The notes beneath the pieces were generated by a model. It made no database searches. It saw only the letters and a list, made by a program, of their open reading frames with translations, and was not told the DNA's origin. The position numbers and the translations under genes were made by a program. Below are positions 50,201-57,789 of a stretch of DNA of 64,000 bases, piece by piece. The DNA is from Elgaria multicarinata webbii (Eukaryota; Chordata; Lepidosauria; Squamata; Anguidae): contig NC_086182.1 of NCBI RefSeq assembly GCF_023053635.1, forward strand, positions 2,555,001-2,619,000, given 5' to 3'. Numbering within the stretch: the first letter of the stretch is position 1; each line of letters begins with the position of its first letter.

Positions 50201-51941
50201 TACAAAGAAAATAAAAAGAAAGCTACTTCAAGGGCTCCTCATCACAAGCCTGTAGACAGGGATTGCGGCCGAATTCTGTATTGAACTGGACTGAATACCG
50301 GCGTATGATGCGGCTCTGCTCCGTATTAAGACTGCTTGAAATGGATTGATGGAAGCAGCCCCACCACGGAGCCGTGCCGGAATCCTTGCGTAACCATGGG
50401 AGCTCCCTGCATCATTTGAAGTGTGCTTATTAGTGCAGTGTCCTTCGCAATATATTGCAAAATGTTTTTGTGATATATTAAATGCAGCATGTTCTAGAAA
50501 ATCCATGCAAGAGCTGGCACAGAATTGTAGCGAAGAGACCAAGCTATGAACCAGGAAGTCTCTGCTCAAATCTTGCATCTGCGGTAGCGCAGGGTCTGGG
50601 CTGCAGAACCTCTTTCAGCCTGAGGGACAAGTTCCATTCTGGAGAAGCGTTTGGTGGGTGGGGTGCATTCCAGTGATGGGCGTGGCCAAAGGGAAAGGGG
50701 TGGAGCTAAAGGCAGAGGGGCGGGGCAACATCTCGACATATTTTCGCTTAAAGCTCTTCCCGCCAGTAGCGGAGCCGTAGGTGAGGCACGGCAGCCTTTT
50801 AGAACCGGGGTATGGGATGGACGGACTGCACAACAGCCAGGAAACCACCAAAGGGTCAATGGTTGGGGGAACAGGGTAGGGCCGTCTAGGGAACCCCAGC
50901 AGGCTGAATTGTGACCCCAGGAAGCCTGGATTTGGCCCCCGGGGTTCTGCACCCCTGCTTAGGTAAACCATGCCTCTTAGCCTCAGCCATGCCCCATCTG
51001 CACTGGAGTACTAACCCTACCTTACAGGGTTGCTGAAAACACATTAAACCTGTAGAGCACTGTTTAAGTGGTAAGTGCTATTATTTCCTGTTCTTAATTT
51101 TGCTGAATGCATCTTGGTTATCCATCCCTCAGATTATATGCTTTCGTGACCCACCTGTTCAAGCCTGTTCTATATTATATTTTCATCCCATGATGCTAGT
51201 TTGATGAGACATACATAGAATCATGGAATAGTAGAGTTGGAAGGGGCCTCTAAGGCCATCAAGTCCAACGCCCTACTCACTGCAGGAATCTGCCTCAAAG
51301 TATCCTTGGCAGATGGTTGTCCAGCTGCATCTTGAAGGCCTCTAGTGTGAGAGAGCCCACAACCTCCCTAGGTCATTAGTTCAGCCGGAATCTGGCTTCC
51401 TGTAACTTGAGCCCATGATTCTTTCCCATCACAACAACCCTGTGAGGTAGGTTAGGCTGAAAAACAGACCCCAAGATCACCTAGTAAGCTTCCTGCCTGA
51501 GCAGAAATTTGATCCCAGATCTCCTCCATGTACATTCACTAGTTGAGCAGCTGTGCCACATTGCTCCCAATGAAACCCCAGACTGTGTCTTAGCAAATTT
51601 TCACATTTCACGTCTTTTTCTTTCGGAAAGGTGGGACAAAAACAGACAGTGGCCAAGCGCCCCCCGATCCTGCCACGGGAGACAAGAAGGCTGAGCCCGA
51701 GGCGGTGGTGGTGAATGGAAAAGAGGATGACCAGAACATCGAGGAGGTCCTCAGCAAAGGAATCAGCCAGATGACCACCAATACAGACACCGACACCAAC
51801 AAGGACAAAATGGAGTCAGTCACCAGTGGGCCTGTGTCTCCGGAAGGCTCGCCGTCCAAGTCTCCTTCCAAGAAGAAAAAGAAATTCCGGGCCCCCTCCT
51901 TCCTGAAAAAGAGCAAAAAGAAAGAGAAGGCGGAGTCTTGA
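24809..51941 (+). CDS. ADD2: ADD2, beta-adducin, whole coding span (14 coding exons)
   Basis: Beta-adducin caps actin filament fast-growing ends and recruits spectrin to actin in the membrane skeleton, working as a heteromer with alpha- or gamma-adducin in red cells and neurons. I traced 14 exons by homology to remembered human beta-adducin. All have AG acceptors and GT donors, the phases match, and they total 728 codons. The order is: an N-terminal segment with [13 protein letters not shown]; a class II aldolase-like head (about residues 135-320) with IIHLHTP and LRNHG; a neck (about 335-390); a protease-sensitive tail; and a lysine-rich MARCKS-related segment (706-725, with [14 protein letters not shown]). 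The ATG at 24809 is chosen because it gives [10 protein letters not shown], matching the human MSEETVPEA start. Non-coding 5' exons were not located. The family is known for calmodulin binding and PKC phosphorylation of the tail serine, here S715. No enzyme activity is known for the head. Confidence 0.97.
24992..27590 (+). other. ADD2: ADD2 intron between coding exons 1 and 2
   Basis: The intron is 2.6 kb, from gtgagt to ttttcag. It carries the SINE at 25139-25300 and otherwise no repeat or exon I recognise. Confidence 0.8.
25139..25300 (+). mobile_element. tRNA-derived SINE
   Basis: It has cgctcagtggtagagcctct (tRNA-like A-box region), ggcagaaggtccc, gctgcttccagtcagtatc and acagcttcct. This is the common squamate tRNA-headed SINE. 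The promoter-like head is degenerate and not a working tRNA. Confidence 0.75.
27591..27726 (+). CDS. ADD2: ADD2 coding exon 2 (residues 62-106)
   Basis: It follows gtgttttcag and ends before gtacgt, a less common but functional donor type. The 136 nt encode [17 protein letters not shown] and [13 protein letters not shown], then one base of a split Asn codon. It matches human beta-adducin closely until the variable [11 protein letters not shown] segment at the 3' end. Confidence 0.95.
27727..29941 (+). other. ADD2: ADD2 intron between coding exons 2 and 3
   Basis: The intron is 2.2 kb, from gtacgt to cttgcag. It holds a GT run (29379-29395) and a TA/CA-rich stretch (29462-29517). Otherwise it shows no clear element. 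Confidence 0.8.
29942..30093 (+). CDS. ADD2: ADD2 coding exon 3 (residues 107-157)
   Basis: The acceptor tctcttgcag ends at 29941. The split codon a|ac gives Asn, then [35 protein letters not shown] and [11 protein letters not shown]. It ends phase 0 before gtgagg. This exon enters the aldolase-like head domain. Confidence 0.95.
30390..30500 (-). mobile_element. CR1-like LINE 3' fragment (ADD2 intron)
   Basis: It has accagaagaaccctgttgg, tctgaccaaaggtcctttgg and acccaccagcagggcatgaa, the same family as 984-1112. Confidence 0.6.
30969..31049 (+). CDS. ADD2: ADD2 coding exon 4 (residues 158-184)
   Basis: It follows ttttgcag and encodes [16 protein letters not shown] and [10 protein letters not shown] over exactly 27 codons, ending before gtgagt. 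It is part of the head domain, and the exon boundaries match the remembered human protein without gaps. Confidence 0.95.
31976..32471 (-). mobile_element. Putative solo LTR of an LTR retroelement (fossil)
   Basis: Read on the - strand it begins TGTGGCGTTACACC and ends ACACATATAACA. It carries a TATA-like gatatataag about 120 bp in and an AATAAA about 310 bp in, as an LTR would. It is about 496 bp with no internal genes. No target duplication is visible and I cannot name the family. It lies in the ADD2 intron between exons 4 and 5, antisense to the gene. Confidence 0.45.
32807..32956 (+). CDS. ADD2: ADD2 coding exon 5 (residues 185-234)
   Basis: It follows gcactgcag and ends before gtgagc, 50 codons in phase 0. 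It encodes [30 protein letters not shown] and [11 protein letters not shown]. The H-x-H at residues 226 and 228 lies where class II aldolases bind zinc. The fold is conserved, but adducins are regarded as non-enzymatic. Confidence 0.96.
34031..34053 (+). repeat. ADD2: (TC)n microsatellite acting as pyrimidine tract
   Basis: Eleven TC units end 6 bp before the acceptor AG of ADD2 exon 6 at 34058-34059. Confidence 0.9.
34060..34203 (+). CDS. ADD2: ADD2 coding exon 6 (residues 235-282)
   Basis: It follows ctgatcag and encodes [35 protein letters not shown] and [10 protein letters not shown] over 48 codons, ending before gttagg. The acceptor's pyrimidine tract is almost entirely a TC dinucleotide repeat (34031-34053). 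Confidence 0.96.
34454..34552 (+). CDS. ADD2: ADD2 coding exon 7 (residues 283-315)
   Basis: It follows ttttggcag after an intron of only 250 bp. The 33 codons encode [20 protein letters not shown] and [13 protein letters not shown], ending before gtgagc. It completes the aldolase-like head, with His289 in the conserved LRNHG. Confidence 0.96.
36252..36346 (-). mobile_element. CR1 LINE 3' end
   Basis: The + strand reads tagaatcatagaatcata, then gagttggaaggggcctataa and ggccatcgagtccaacccc. This is the 8-bp repeat end of CR1 in - orientation. Confidence 0.85.
36861..37160 (+). mobile_element. Palindromic hAT-like MITE, copy 4 (right end lost)
   Basis: It starts TAGGGTGGCCATATGAAAAG and keeps the A-B-b-A order of copy 2, but stops at cccttttcat without the terminal GGTCACCCTA. 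The BovB end begins immediately after. The first A unit has lost about 12 bp. Confidence 0.78.
37161..37430 (-). mobile_element. BovB (RTE) LINE 3' end
   Basis: The - strand encodes [36 protein letters not shown] and [19 protein letters not shown], the C-terminus of the BovB/RTE ORF. The 3' tail is the complement of ttgttgttgtttattcgttc. BovB is abundant in squamates and in ruminants, and is well known for horizontal transfer between lineages. Confidence 0.85.
38040..38270. repeat. Degenerate tandem repeat (~40-bp unit)
   Basis: Motifs of the form (c/g)atatttgaca or gtatttgac(a/g) recur with spacing near 40 bp, joined by gcatt or ggaat blocks. Divergence between units is high. Confidence 0.5.
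38396..38580 (+). repeat. Dispersed repeat, copy 1 of a close pair
   Basis: It has gacgcaatcctgtgggatgc, gggtactcatacgcctcc, tatccagtgcag and ctagcggaggctttggga, matched by the segment at 39072-39237. Confidence 0.55.
38645..38778 (+). mobile_element. tRNA-derived SINE
   Basis: It has ttgctcagtggtagaccacc, gtcccaggttcaattcaatg (B-box-like), agctaaatggaccaaagatc and tcttcctatgttcctatg. The middle part is deleted relative to the copy at 57790. Confidence 0.75.
39072..39237 (+). repeat. Dispersed repeat, copy 2 of a close pair
   Basis: It has gggtgcaatcctatgggatg, caggctacttgtaagcctcc, atccaatgcag and ctagtggaggcttcgggg, parallel to 38396-38580. Confidence 0.55.
40220..40396 (+). CDS. ADD2: ADD2 coding exon 8 (residues 316-374)
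   Basis: It follows atcctctag after the largest coding-region intron (5.67 kb) and ends before gtacgt. The 59 codons encode [40 protein letters not shown] and ALMRMLDNL. It spans the junction between head and the oligomerising neck. Confidence 0.96.
40968..41225 (+). CDS. ADD2: ADD2 coding exon 9 (residues 375-460)
   Basis: It follows ccttaacag and ends before gtaagg. The 86 codons include [57 protein letters not shown] and YLRVNVAEE. This covers neck and proximal tail. A GCGT tetranucleotide array begins about 30 bp beyond the donor. Confidence 0.96.
41255..41299 (+). repeat. ADD2: (GCGT)n microsatellite
   Basis: About eleven units of GCGT start 30 bp downstream of the exon 9 donor in ADD2. 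The repeat is CpG-rich. Confidence 0.95.
41300..44021 (+). other. ADD2: ADD2 intron between coding exons 9 and 10
   Basis: It holds no exon. A purine/pyrimidine-biased tract (tcctcctcctgctcctcctc) lies at 42538-42568, and the CR1-like fragment at 43340-43545 is on the + strand. Confidence 0.75.
43340..43545 (+). mobile_element. CR1-like LINE 3' fragment
   Basis: It has gatggcgatatgctacctcc, ggtatcagagcccatgtgc, agttgctggggaacatgggt and gatcctgcctggctcttctt, the sense strand of the family seen in - orientation at 3276. Confidence 0.7.
44022..44141 (+). CDS. ADD2: ADD2 coding exon 10 (residues 461-500)
   Basis: It follows ctgctacacag and ends before gtacta. The 40 codons encode [20 protein letters not shown] and [20 protein letters not shown], nearly identical to the human tail sequence. 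Confidence 0.96.
44344..44386 (+). repeat. (GTGGT)n pentanucleotide repeat
   Basis: About eight units of GGTGT lie 200 bp after ADD2 exon 10. Confidence 0.95.
44911..45050 (+). mobile_element. CR1 LINE 3' end
   Basis: It has tcccacactagaggccttca, agaggcagctggacagccat, tggattcctgcactgagcag and ctactattctatgattct. It is closely related to 10981-11153. Confidence 0.85.
45639..45728 (+). CDS. ADD2: ADD2 coding exon 11 (residues 501-530)
   Basis: It follows tccttgcag and ends before gtactt. The 30 codons encode [20 protein letters not shown] and [10 protein letters not shown], which I recall as identical in human beta-adducin. Confidence 0.96.
46015..46171 (+). CDS. ADD2: ADD2 coding exon 12 (residues 531-582)
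   Basis: It follows accgctgcag and ends before gtgagt after 52 codons plus one base (phase 1). It encodes a variable acidic start ([18 protein letters not shown]), then the conserved [20 protein letters not shown] and RKKLGLD. Confidence 0.95.
47499..47925 (+). mobile_element. CR1 LINE reverse-transcriptase C-terminal fragment
   Basis: It encodes [92 protein letters not shown] and [10 protein letters not shown]. These are conserved CR1/jockey-type blocks. Short deletions (for example after HLEYCV) show it is inactive. It sits in the ADD2 intron before exon 13, in sense orientation. Confidence 0.88.
48005..48133 (+). CDS. ADD2: ADD2 coding exon 13 (residues 583-625)
   Basis: It follows tttctcccag. 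The split codon g|gt gives Gly, then [38 protein letters not shown]. It ends before gtaagg with one spare base (phase 1). Like its human counterpart it is rich in Ser, Thr, Pro and Glu and poorly conserved in detail. Its phase lets either the 34-nt cassette at 49482 or the terminal exon at 51631 follow. Confidence 0.93.
48180..48480 (+). mobile_element. CR1-like LINE 3' fragment
   Basis: It has ggcacaatttctggaactca (the tail of the coding region), aggcatggccatgggcttag, ggcctctggctgaccgctgc and tggaaacacaacgctgcg. It starts 50 bp after the ADD2 exon 13 donor. Confidence 0.65.
49482..49515 (+). CDS. ADD2: Probable ADD2 34-nt truncating cassette exon
   Basis: Seen: a pyrimidine-rich tract (tccctttctctttc...) leads to the acceptor catcaaag, then 34 nt, then a consensus gtaagt donor. 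Joined in phase 1 to exon 13 the 34 nt read [11 protein letters not shown] and leave TA, which the first base of the terminal exon (G) turns into a TAG stop. The result would be a 636-residue protein without the MARCKS-related tail. From memory, ADD1 has a 34-nt alternative exon giving an 11-residue end that contains EYL, so length, phase and the G...EYL pattern agree. Inference: this is the paralogous exon in ADD2. No transcript evidence is available to me. Confidence 0.62.
51214..51430 (-). mobile_element. CR1 LINE 3' end
   Basis: The + strand reads tagaatcatggaatagtaga, gttggaaggggcctctaagg and gccatcaagtccaacgccc, through to tcttgaaggcctctagtgtg. It is a longer CR1 end than the other copies here. 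Confidence 0.85.
51430..51570. mobile_element. Old L2/MIR-like repeat fragment
   Basis: It has catcacaacaaccctgtgag, gtaggttaggctgaaaaac and aagatcacctagtaagcttc, the same ancient unit that hosts the stacked insertions at 17838-19345. Confidence 0.55.
51631..51941 (+). CDS. ADD2: ADD2 terminal coding exon (residues 626-728, stop)
   Basis: It follows tttcggaaag, an AAAG acceptor that is weaker than the usual CAG. The coding part holds [72 protein letters not shown] and AES, then TGA at 51939-51941. The basic segment is the MARCKS-related calmodulin- and membrane-binding site, with S715 at the known PKC position. A TCC-rich tract starts just after the stop. Confidence 0.97.
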
Positions 51942-53100
51942 GCTATCCCACCCCCTGCCTCTTCTCCCCTCTCCTTCTCCTCTTCTTCCTCCTCCTCCTC
52001 CTCCTCCTGCTCCACTCGCCTTCCGTTGCTCCCTCGACTCGCGCTGTGAAGTCCTGGGAGCCTTGCGATGGCATCTCTTTGGACAAGGTCGAAAACGAGG
52101 GGCTTGAGGGGCTCCGGAATGGCTTTGCTCTTGGAATCCATTTGTTTGGCGATTTGGGAAGACGGCGAGGAGGGCTTTCTGGGAATTTGTAAAAGCTTCC
52201 TGCCAACCCAAGGATCCGACCAAGCTGAAGAATGATATCCCGGCTGCCCTGCGCAGTGGAGCGGGGCCTTGTCGCTTCACGTCCATCGCTTCAAATGAGT
52301 CTTTCTCACTGCATGAATGCTCCAAGCCATTGAAGTTCCATGGTGGCGTTTGCCATGGGCTGCTTGATGCACACAGGTGGTCACTGTTAGGAATGGTTTT
52401 GTATGCTGGGATGGGTGCCAATCAACTCCAACCAAGGAGTCGGAGGCCCCTAGAAGGAGATCTGGACTGGGGTGGTTTTTGGTTTTGGTTTTTTGGTTCT
52501 ATTCACCGCCGATGGAAATCGCTCTGAACTTCAAAAGCATTTTGCCGCTTTTGCAACAGGGCAGCTGTTGGAGAAGCCTGTGAAATTTCTGAGTCGTGAA
52601 TCTGACCCGGGGACCGGTCAGGCACCTTGAAGCTCCTTTCTGTGCAGAAGGGTAACACCAAATGTCTTCGGGGAATTGGGTGTTGCAGCGTAAAGCGGCA
52701 CAGGACTGGCCCCTCCTACATCAGCGGGTCTGGCGTGGACAGAGACGTGGCAGATTATGGGTGCAATTAAAGGTGGCAGGAGGGAAGAGAACAGCTCTCA
52801 CCCCTGGAGTGCAATCCACTGGAGAGTTCTCCTTAGAAATTCCCATTGAAATGAACATGAGAGAAGCAGGAGCATCACCATGCTCTTGTTTATCTCCCAT
52901 TCTTTTCAATGGGGCTTGCACAAGGGAACTTCCTGAAGGATTCTGCCATGTATTTATTAGCACTGGGGGATACCACTTGGGTTTTTGGACCAGCCCAGCA
53001 TCTCAGTCCTGGTCATGATCCAGACCAACAGATGGAGTTATTTTTCTTGCTTTGAGAACCACGTGTTGATTCTGAAATAAAAAAAAACTTAATTTTTTTT
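51942..53100 (+). other. ADD2: Likely proximal 3' UTR of ADD2
   Basis: Non-coding sequence runs from the stop to an AATAAA at 53076-53081, followed by an A run and a T-rich stretch. It opens with a CT/TCC-rich tract (about 51959-52020). Around 52750-52940 it includes an inverted-repeat segment ending in ggggcttgca, probably an old MITE. The 3' end is inferred from the signal alone. Confidence 0.6.
53076..53081 (+). promoter_or_regulatory. ADD2: Candidate proximal polyadenylation signal (AATAAA)
   Basis: AATAAA lies 1.13 kb after the ADD2 stop and is followed within 40 nt by a T-rich stretch and GT. It is the first good signal downstream of the stop. Confidence 0.55.
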
Positions 53101-53148
53101 ATTGTACACCACCCACCGCCACAGCCACCCCCACCCCCCACCCCACAT

Positions 53149-53335
53149 CCCTCCTCAGTGGTAGAGCCCGTGCTTTGCATTCAATGGCTCCAGGCTCATT
53201 CCCTGGCATCTCCCTGGGGAAAAGGTCCCCTGGTTCCAGGGCTGAGAAAGGACTTTTCTGGAAGCCTCAGAGAGCTACTGCCAGTCAGAGGAGGGACTTT
53301 GGGGCTAGACCTGCCCAGTATCAGACAGCGGCGTA
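53149..53335 (+). mobile_element. tRNA-derived SINE
   Basis: It has tcctcagtggtagagcccgt, gctttgcattcaatggctcc, ttccctggcatctccctggg and gagagctactgccagtcaga, just downstream of the proximal polyadenylation signal. Confidence 0.75.
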
Positions 53336-53489
53336 GGTTTGTATGTTCACCATTTGACAACCCAGAGCCCCAGCTGCAGGGCTCCTGCCACCCACTCCCC
53401 TTTGAATCTGAAATGCCTCTCTGGCACGCTGCTGTGAAACTGCGTGAATCCCTTCTAGGCTGCCATCAAAAGGAAAATGCATTGCCCCC

Positions 53490-53500
<11 letters not shown>

Positions 53501-53542
<42 letters not shown>
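53501..53542. repeat. (AC)n microsatellite
   Basis: 21 AC units preceded by an ATAC run. Confidence 0.95.
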
Positions 53543-53544
<2 letters not shown>

Positions 53545-53559
53545 GAAAGGCAGGTGTCA

Positions 53560-54150
53560 GAGTGGGAAAGAAATAAGATTCTCTAAAGTTCCACCTGCAT
53601 TACGTTTAAAATATAACTCCATTTCAGTCACGTAAGTGCTATTTTGTTAGTCTGGAATATTAAAAACCCACACACTGCCAATAATATAACTTGTGTAATA
53701 GTAATGAATAATACTTATGCTACGATGGAAAACTTACAAAAATAATTTTTCACTTACTGCACTATTAAGGAATATTGTCACACTTAAGGTATTTTCACAA
53801 GTGATTATAACATTTGCTGCAACTGTATATTGCTTAAAAGAGCTCTTTGATCGGACTGCATATTCCACGTAGAAGTGGGCCCTCTGCTTTCTCTGTTGCG
53901 TTAACGTTGAGAAGTGATGTGATAAAGACTAGAAGTGATTTTAGCATCACCTGTAATAGATGCATGGCTGGAACAGAGACAGGTGTGGGTTTTCAGCTGA
54001 TGTTAGACCTGCTGGTACTTTCCTTGGCTGTCTGATTGGTTGGCTCCAGGGCAGCACAGGCTGGCTGGGGGACACCCATGGAGGCCATCTGGGGAACTGA
54101 CCCCCAAACCCCAGACAAAGACATTGGGTGCTCGCTGTTTACCGTAGACA
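53560..54150. other. Non-repetitive AT-rich stretch
   Basis: 53580-53860 is AT-rich (aataatataac, gtaatgaataatac) and free of recognised repeats, as expected for 3' UTR or conserved non-coding sequence. There is no open frame of note. Confidence 0.35.
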
Positions 54151-54153
54151 GTC

Positions 54154-54560
54154 TAGATCAACCTTCCCCAACCTAGCGCCCTCCAGATGGGTTGGACTGT
54201 ACATTGCTGGCTGGGGGATGCTGGCCGTTAGATCGTCACTATCATTTATTGCGTTTCTATACCGCCCTATAGCCGAACCTCTCTGGGGGGGTTACAACAA
54301 TTCATAAAAATACAAAATGCAACATAATAAAAATAGTCTAAGATTTTAACACAGAAAAACTAAAACAATGTAAACAGTTAAAAAGAATTTAAATAAACGA
54401 TGATTTTCTTAATAGATCTGTTCTAAAACAGCCGACATAGATGCCTCATCATATACCATTACATGCCAGGGAGAAGAGGGCGGCCTTTACCTGCCGCTGA
54501 AAAGTTGACAGTTGTAGTCCGATTCATCTGGAGGTTGCCGGTTTGGGGAAGGCTGGTCCA
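54154..54560. mobile_element. Palindromic MITE split by an L2-like fragment
   Basis: The left arm (54154-54231: aaccttccccaacctagcgc, cctccagatgggttggact) and right arm (54511-54560: gttgtagtccgattcatctg, tttggggaaggctggtcca) are inverted copies of a common squamate hairpin MITE. The L2-like 3' end lies between them. Confidence 0.75.
54241..54505 (-). mobile_element. L2-like 3' end inside the MITE
   Basis: The + strand has atttattgcgtttctatacc, gccctatagccgaacctctc and catgccagggagaagagggc, the complement of the L2-like UTR as at 10105-10622. Confidence 0.75.
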
Positions 54561-55097
54561 GGCATCGCACACATAGACACCGGCACACATCAGGGCCCTA
54601 GAGGATCTGGCAGAAGCTGCTTCTGGAGGGATGGTCAGGACTGAGGGGATGTTGGTGAGGGAAGAGGGGAGGGGCTTCGCATTTCCCCCCAACACCAGAA
54701 CTGACCACCCCCTCCCCGACACACACATGCCCCAGGAGACCAGGAGGAACCCTGCAGGAAGAAAGCAACGTGGGGTGGTTTGGAGCCATCAGATGGGGGA
54801 GCAGGGGAGACCGATTTGCTGAGCCTGATCAAACCTGTGTGCAATATTTAGCTTGGTGCTTAACTAGTACTATGGCCATGCAATGGTTTTTCTTTTGAGT
54901 AAACAGCAGAAAGCCCAGAAAAGAACATGGGGGGGATTTAACTCTTGCCCCCCTCCAGGTTGTGGCCCCGGTCAAGTACCCGCTCTTTGCATCCATTGAA
55001 AAGCACCCCTTCGTACTTCCACAGGCAGGGAGAGGCCTTTTGTTACCCTTCCAAGAGTTAGAAGGGTTTTCAAAAAGGTGACACGTAGCATGATTTA

Positions 55098-55193
55098 ACC
55101 TGCAATCCTACATCCACTTACCTGTGAGTAAGCCCCACTGAATGCAATGGTACTTACTTCTGAGTAGGCATGTATAGATTGCACTGTGACTTG
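55098..55193. mobile_element. Short foldback MITE
   Basis: It starts ctgcaatcctacatccactt and ends ggcatgtatagattgcact, with gtgagtaagccccactgaat and cttacttctgagtagg as inner inverted arms. It is a familiar short squamate MITE. Confidence 0.65.
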
Positions 55194-55999
55194 GACAATT
55201 TGCCTGGCAGAGTGATCCGCTCTCAGTTTCTATGGCTCGCCTTCTCTGTCTTTTACTAGCTAAGGAAGCCCAGTTATGGCCTTTTACTCACTTGACAAAC
55301 ACACTGCCTGCAAATCCCGAAGCCAGCCCTGTTTTATTCTGATGACCTTTCGCTATGCTTTGTGTCGTAGGCCAGAGCTTATGCTAGGCTGCTTTCCCTG
55401 TTCGGATCTTCGCCTTACTCCAGAACACAACTGGAGTAATGAAACACAACTGTCCATTGCTGAGCTCATTCTAATTTTAAATTAGGCAGTGAAGAGACCC
55501 ACACAGCAAAGGCACTCTCACTCGTTTTGAGCACTCGTGGTAGGCAGCCAATGTGGCCCCATATACACTTTCCTTGGTGCTCACCAAGACACCCTCCGCC
55601 TCCCAATCTTAATTTAATTTTTCTTACTGGCAGGTGGGATTATTTCAAAGTGAACTGGGAGCTGTACTTGCTGTCATCTTGATATAACATGGAGGCCTCT
55701 GGGGAGATGACGTGTCCTTGGTGAGCAGCTAGGCCTACCCATGGCAGCCATTTTCTGATTGTGCCAAGGACAGTTCCTCAAATTTCCAAATGTGCCCCAA
55801 AGGTTGCCTAGCCCTGCATTATGTTAATATTTCTCCAGAGTGTACTGATGGTGTACGGTCTGCTCCTGTGCGAGTTTACTGGAAGCAAGTCCCATAGAGA
55901 GGATTTTTTTTTAGGCCTAGAAATTAGTCTGATCCAATGAAGTTGATGGCTGGAAGTTCAGCACTGACAAAAGGAAGTTCTTTTTTGCACAGTAGATAA

Positions 56000-56262
56000 T
56001 TGACTTATCCCACACGAAGTGTGATGGTGCCCTCTACGTTAGATGGCCTTTTTCAAGGACTGTAGTTCTAATCGCTATGGTAGCTAAAGGGAACCTCCCT
56101 GTCCAGAGATTTCTCCAAGTACCACATACTGAGGACACCACTTTCATGTCCTGCTGGTCAATTTCTTATGATGCATCTGGCTGACCACTGCTGGAAGCAG
56201 AATGTTGGCTGGACAGGTCCACATTGGCCTCATCCAGCATGGCATGTCTTAACGTTCTTATG
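56000..56262 (+). mobile_element. CR1-like LINE 3' fragment
   Basis: It has gtgatggtgccctctacgtt, agatggcctttttcaaggac, atctggctgaccactgctgg and catccagcatggcatgtctt. Confidence 0.65.
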
Positions 56263-56426
56263 AAATGGGACCTACTTTCAAAGTAAACATACAAAAGATT
56301 GCAGCTATAGGTTGAATGTCTACATCAAAGTTTTGTTCAAGACACATTGAAATGGGCAAGAACTGCTTACACCGGAGTAGCTCAGGTCTCAAGGGGTCTA
56401 TACACAGCAATTAACACCCTCTAAAT

Positions 56427-56987
56427 CAGTGGTTCCCAAACTTTTTCAGGTAACCGCCCCCTTGGTTCCACAAACTCATGCCCACTACCCACTACCCTAC
56501 CCTATAAAAATCAATATTCAGAATAGTGGTTTTCAACGACCCACTAAGGAAGATAATAATGATAAAATTCAAACCAGTAACGGTTAATTGAATATTTATT
56601 CAAAATCCAAAGCACCCGCCGCAGGCTTGCTGAGGGAGGGAGGGAAAAGAGAGCGAACGCCTCTGTTTTGCAGCCAGCGTGGCGGGGCACACCGAGCAGG
56701 GTATGTCTCTTCATTAGCGTTTTGGTGCTTTTGAATCATTTCAATTCACCGTTAAAAGGACTCTTCTTAAACGGTATTAATACATGTGTGGATTCTTCTC
56801 CTATATGGCTCGGGACCAAACTACCTTCTCCCATAAAAATGTCCCTGGGTTTTAAGACCTTCTGGAGAAGCGCTTCTCGGAAAAGACCACCTTGAGCGCC
56901 CCCCTGCCCCCCTTTGCCTCTTAGCGCCCCTCCTATGCAATCCCACCGCCCCCAAGGGGGTGGTACCGCCCACTTTGGGAACCACTG
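56427..56987. mobile_element. Non-autonomous hAT (Charlie-like) element
   Basis: The ends are CAGTGGTTCCCAAAC and GTTCCC-type complement (tttgggaaccactg). It is 561 bp, flanked by ctctaaat (56419-56426) and ctctaaag (56988-56995), an 8-bp duplication with one change. CAGNGGTTC ends are classic for hAT-Charlie. No transposase coding is seen. Confidence 0.88.
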
Positions 56988-56995
56988 CTCTAAAG

Positions 56996-57789
56996 GGAAA
57001 CATCTGAACCAGAAAAGAGGCCTTCTTTTCTCCCATCCACACATCGGCAGGCAGGCAGGGGGGCTATCAGTACAGTTGGTGGTAAAATAACCGAGCCCGC
57101 TCTTAACTCATTGTAGGAGTGGTTTCATTCTCCTTGTACCTCAAAATGATATTGGTGCTTTGCACAGAGACTCGTTTCTCTTGTAACAAGGACCAAATTC
57201 CCTCTTTTTCTCATTGGGAGATAGAGGAGGAGAGGGAATCCAGTGTAGAACACGCAAACAGCAACTTTTATAAATAATAAGTGACTGGAGATGTCCAGCA
57301 TCTCTGGTTTGTGGTGCTTCTACAGACTAGCTAATTGTATTAAACACTGTTTATTATATACATGTGGTTTACTTCACATGCAGGAGATCCATTTGGGGAG
57401 AGGGGGAGGGCTGTTGCATCACTCACTTCCACATACACTTCATGTTTCGGAGCACATTCCTCAGGAGCCATTATATTTCCGGCTAACTCACTGGTCCTAC
57501 ATGCTGGGTGACACCATTGATCAATGAAATGGCCTTAGCTGTGCGTGCCAGACACAGACCTCTTGCTTCATAGAAAGGGGCAGGAGAGTTTGCCTGGCTG
57601 ACGAGTTGATAAGCTTGCTATAGTTATTACTAGGTATTTTTGAAGGCCCCCAAAATGCTCTTAAATACATTGTTATTTCCTTTCTTTTTTGCAATGTATA
57701 CCCAGGAACAGACTTTTAAGCCTCACTAAGAAACTTGTCTCTGCTTTTAGTGAAATGGCATCTTCAGACAGCAGATGACAGACAGATCT
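56996..57789. other. Gene-free sequence
   Basis: No recognised repeat, exon or RNA gene. Confidence 0.35.

Larger units (their letters stand above)
48134..51630 (+). other. ADD2: ADD2 last coding intron (contains the cassette exon)
   Basis: The intron is 3.5 kb. Besides the cassette at 49482-49515 it holds CR1 pieces at 48180 and 51214, and an AT-rich homeobox-motif cluster at 50085-50165. The remaining sequence shows no named repeat. Confidence 0.75.

Noticed and set aside
51816-52421. 201-residue - strand frame with poly-Gly and Glu/Arg-rich runs
   Set aside because: Antisense of the ADD2 terminal exon and the TCC-rich start of its 3' UTR.
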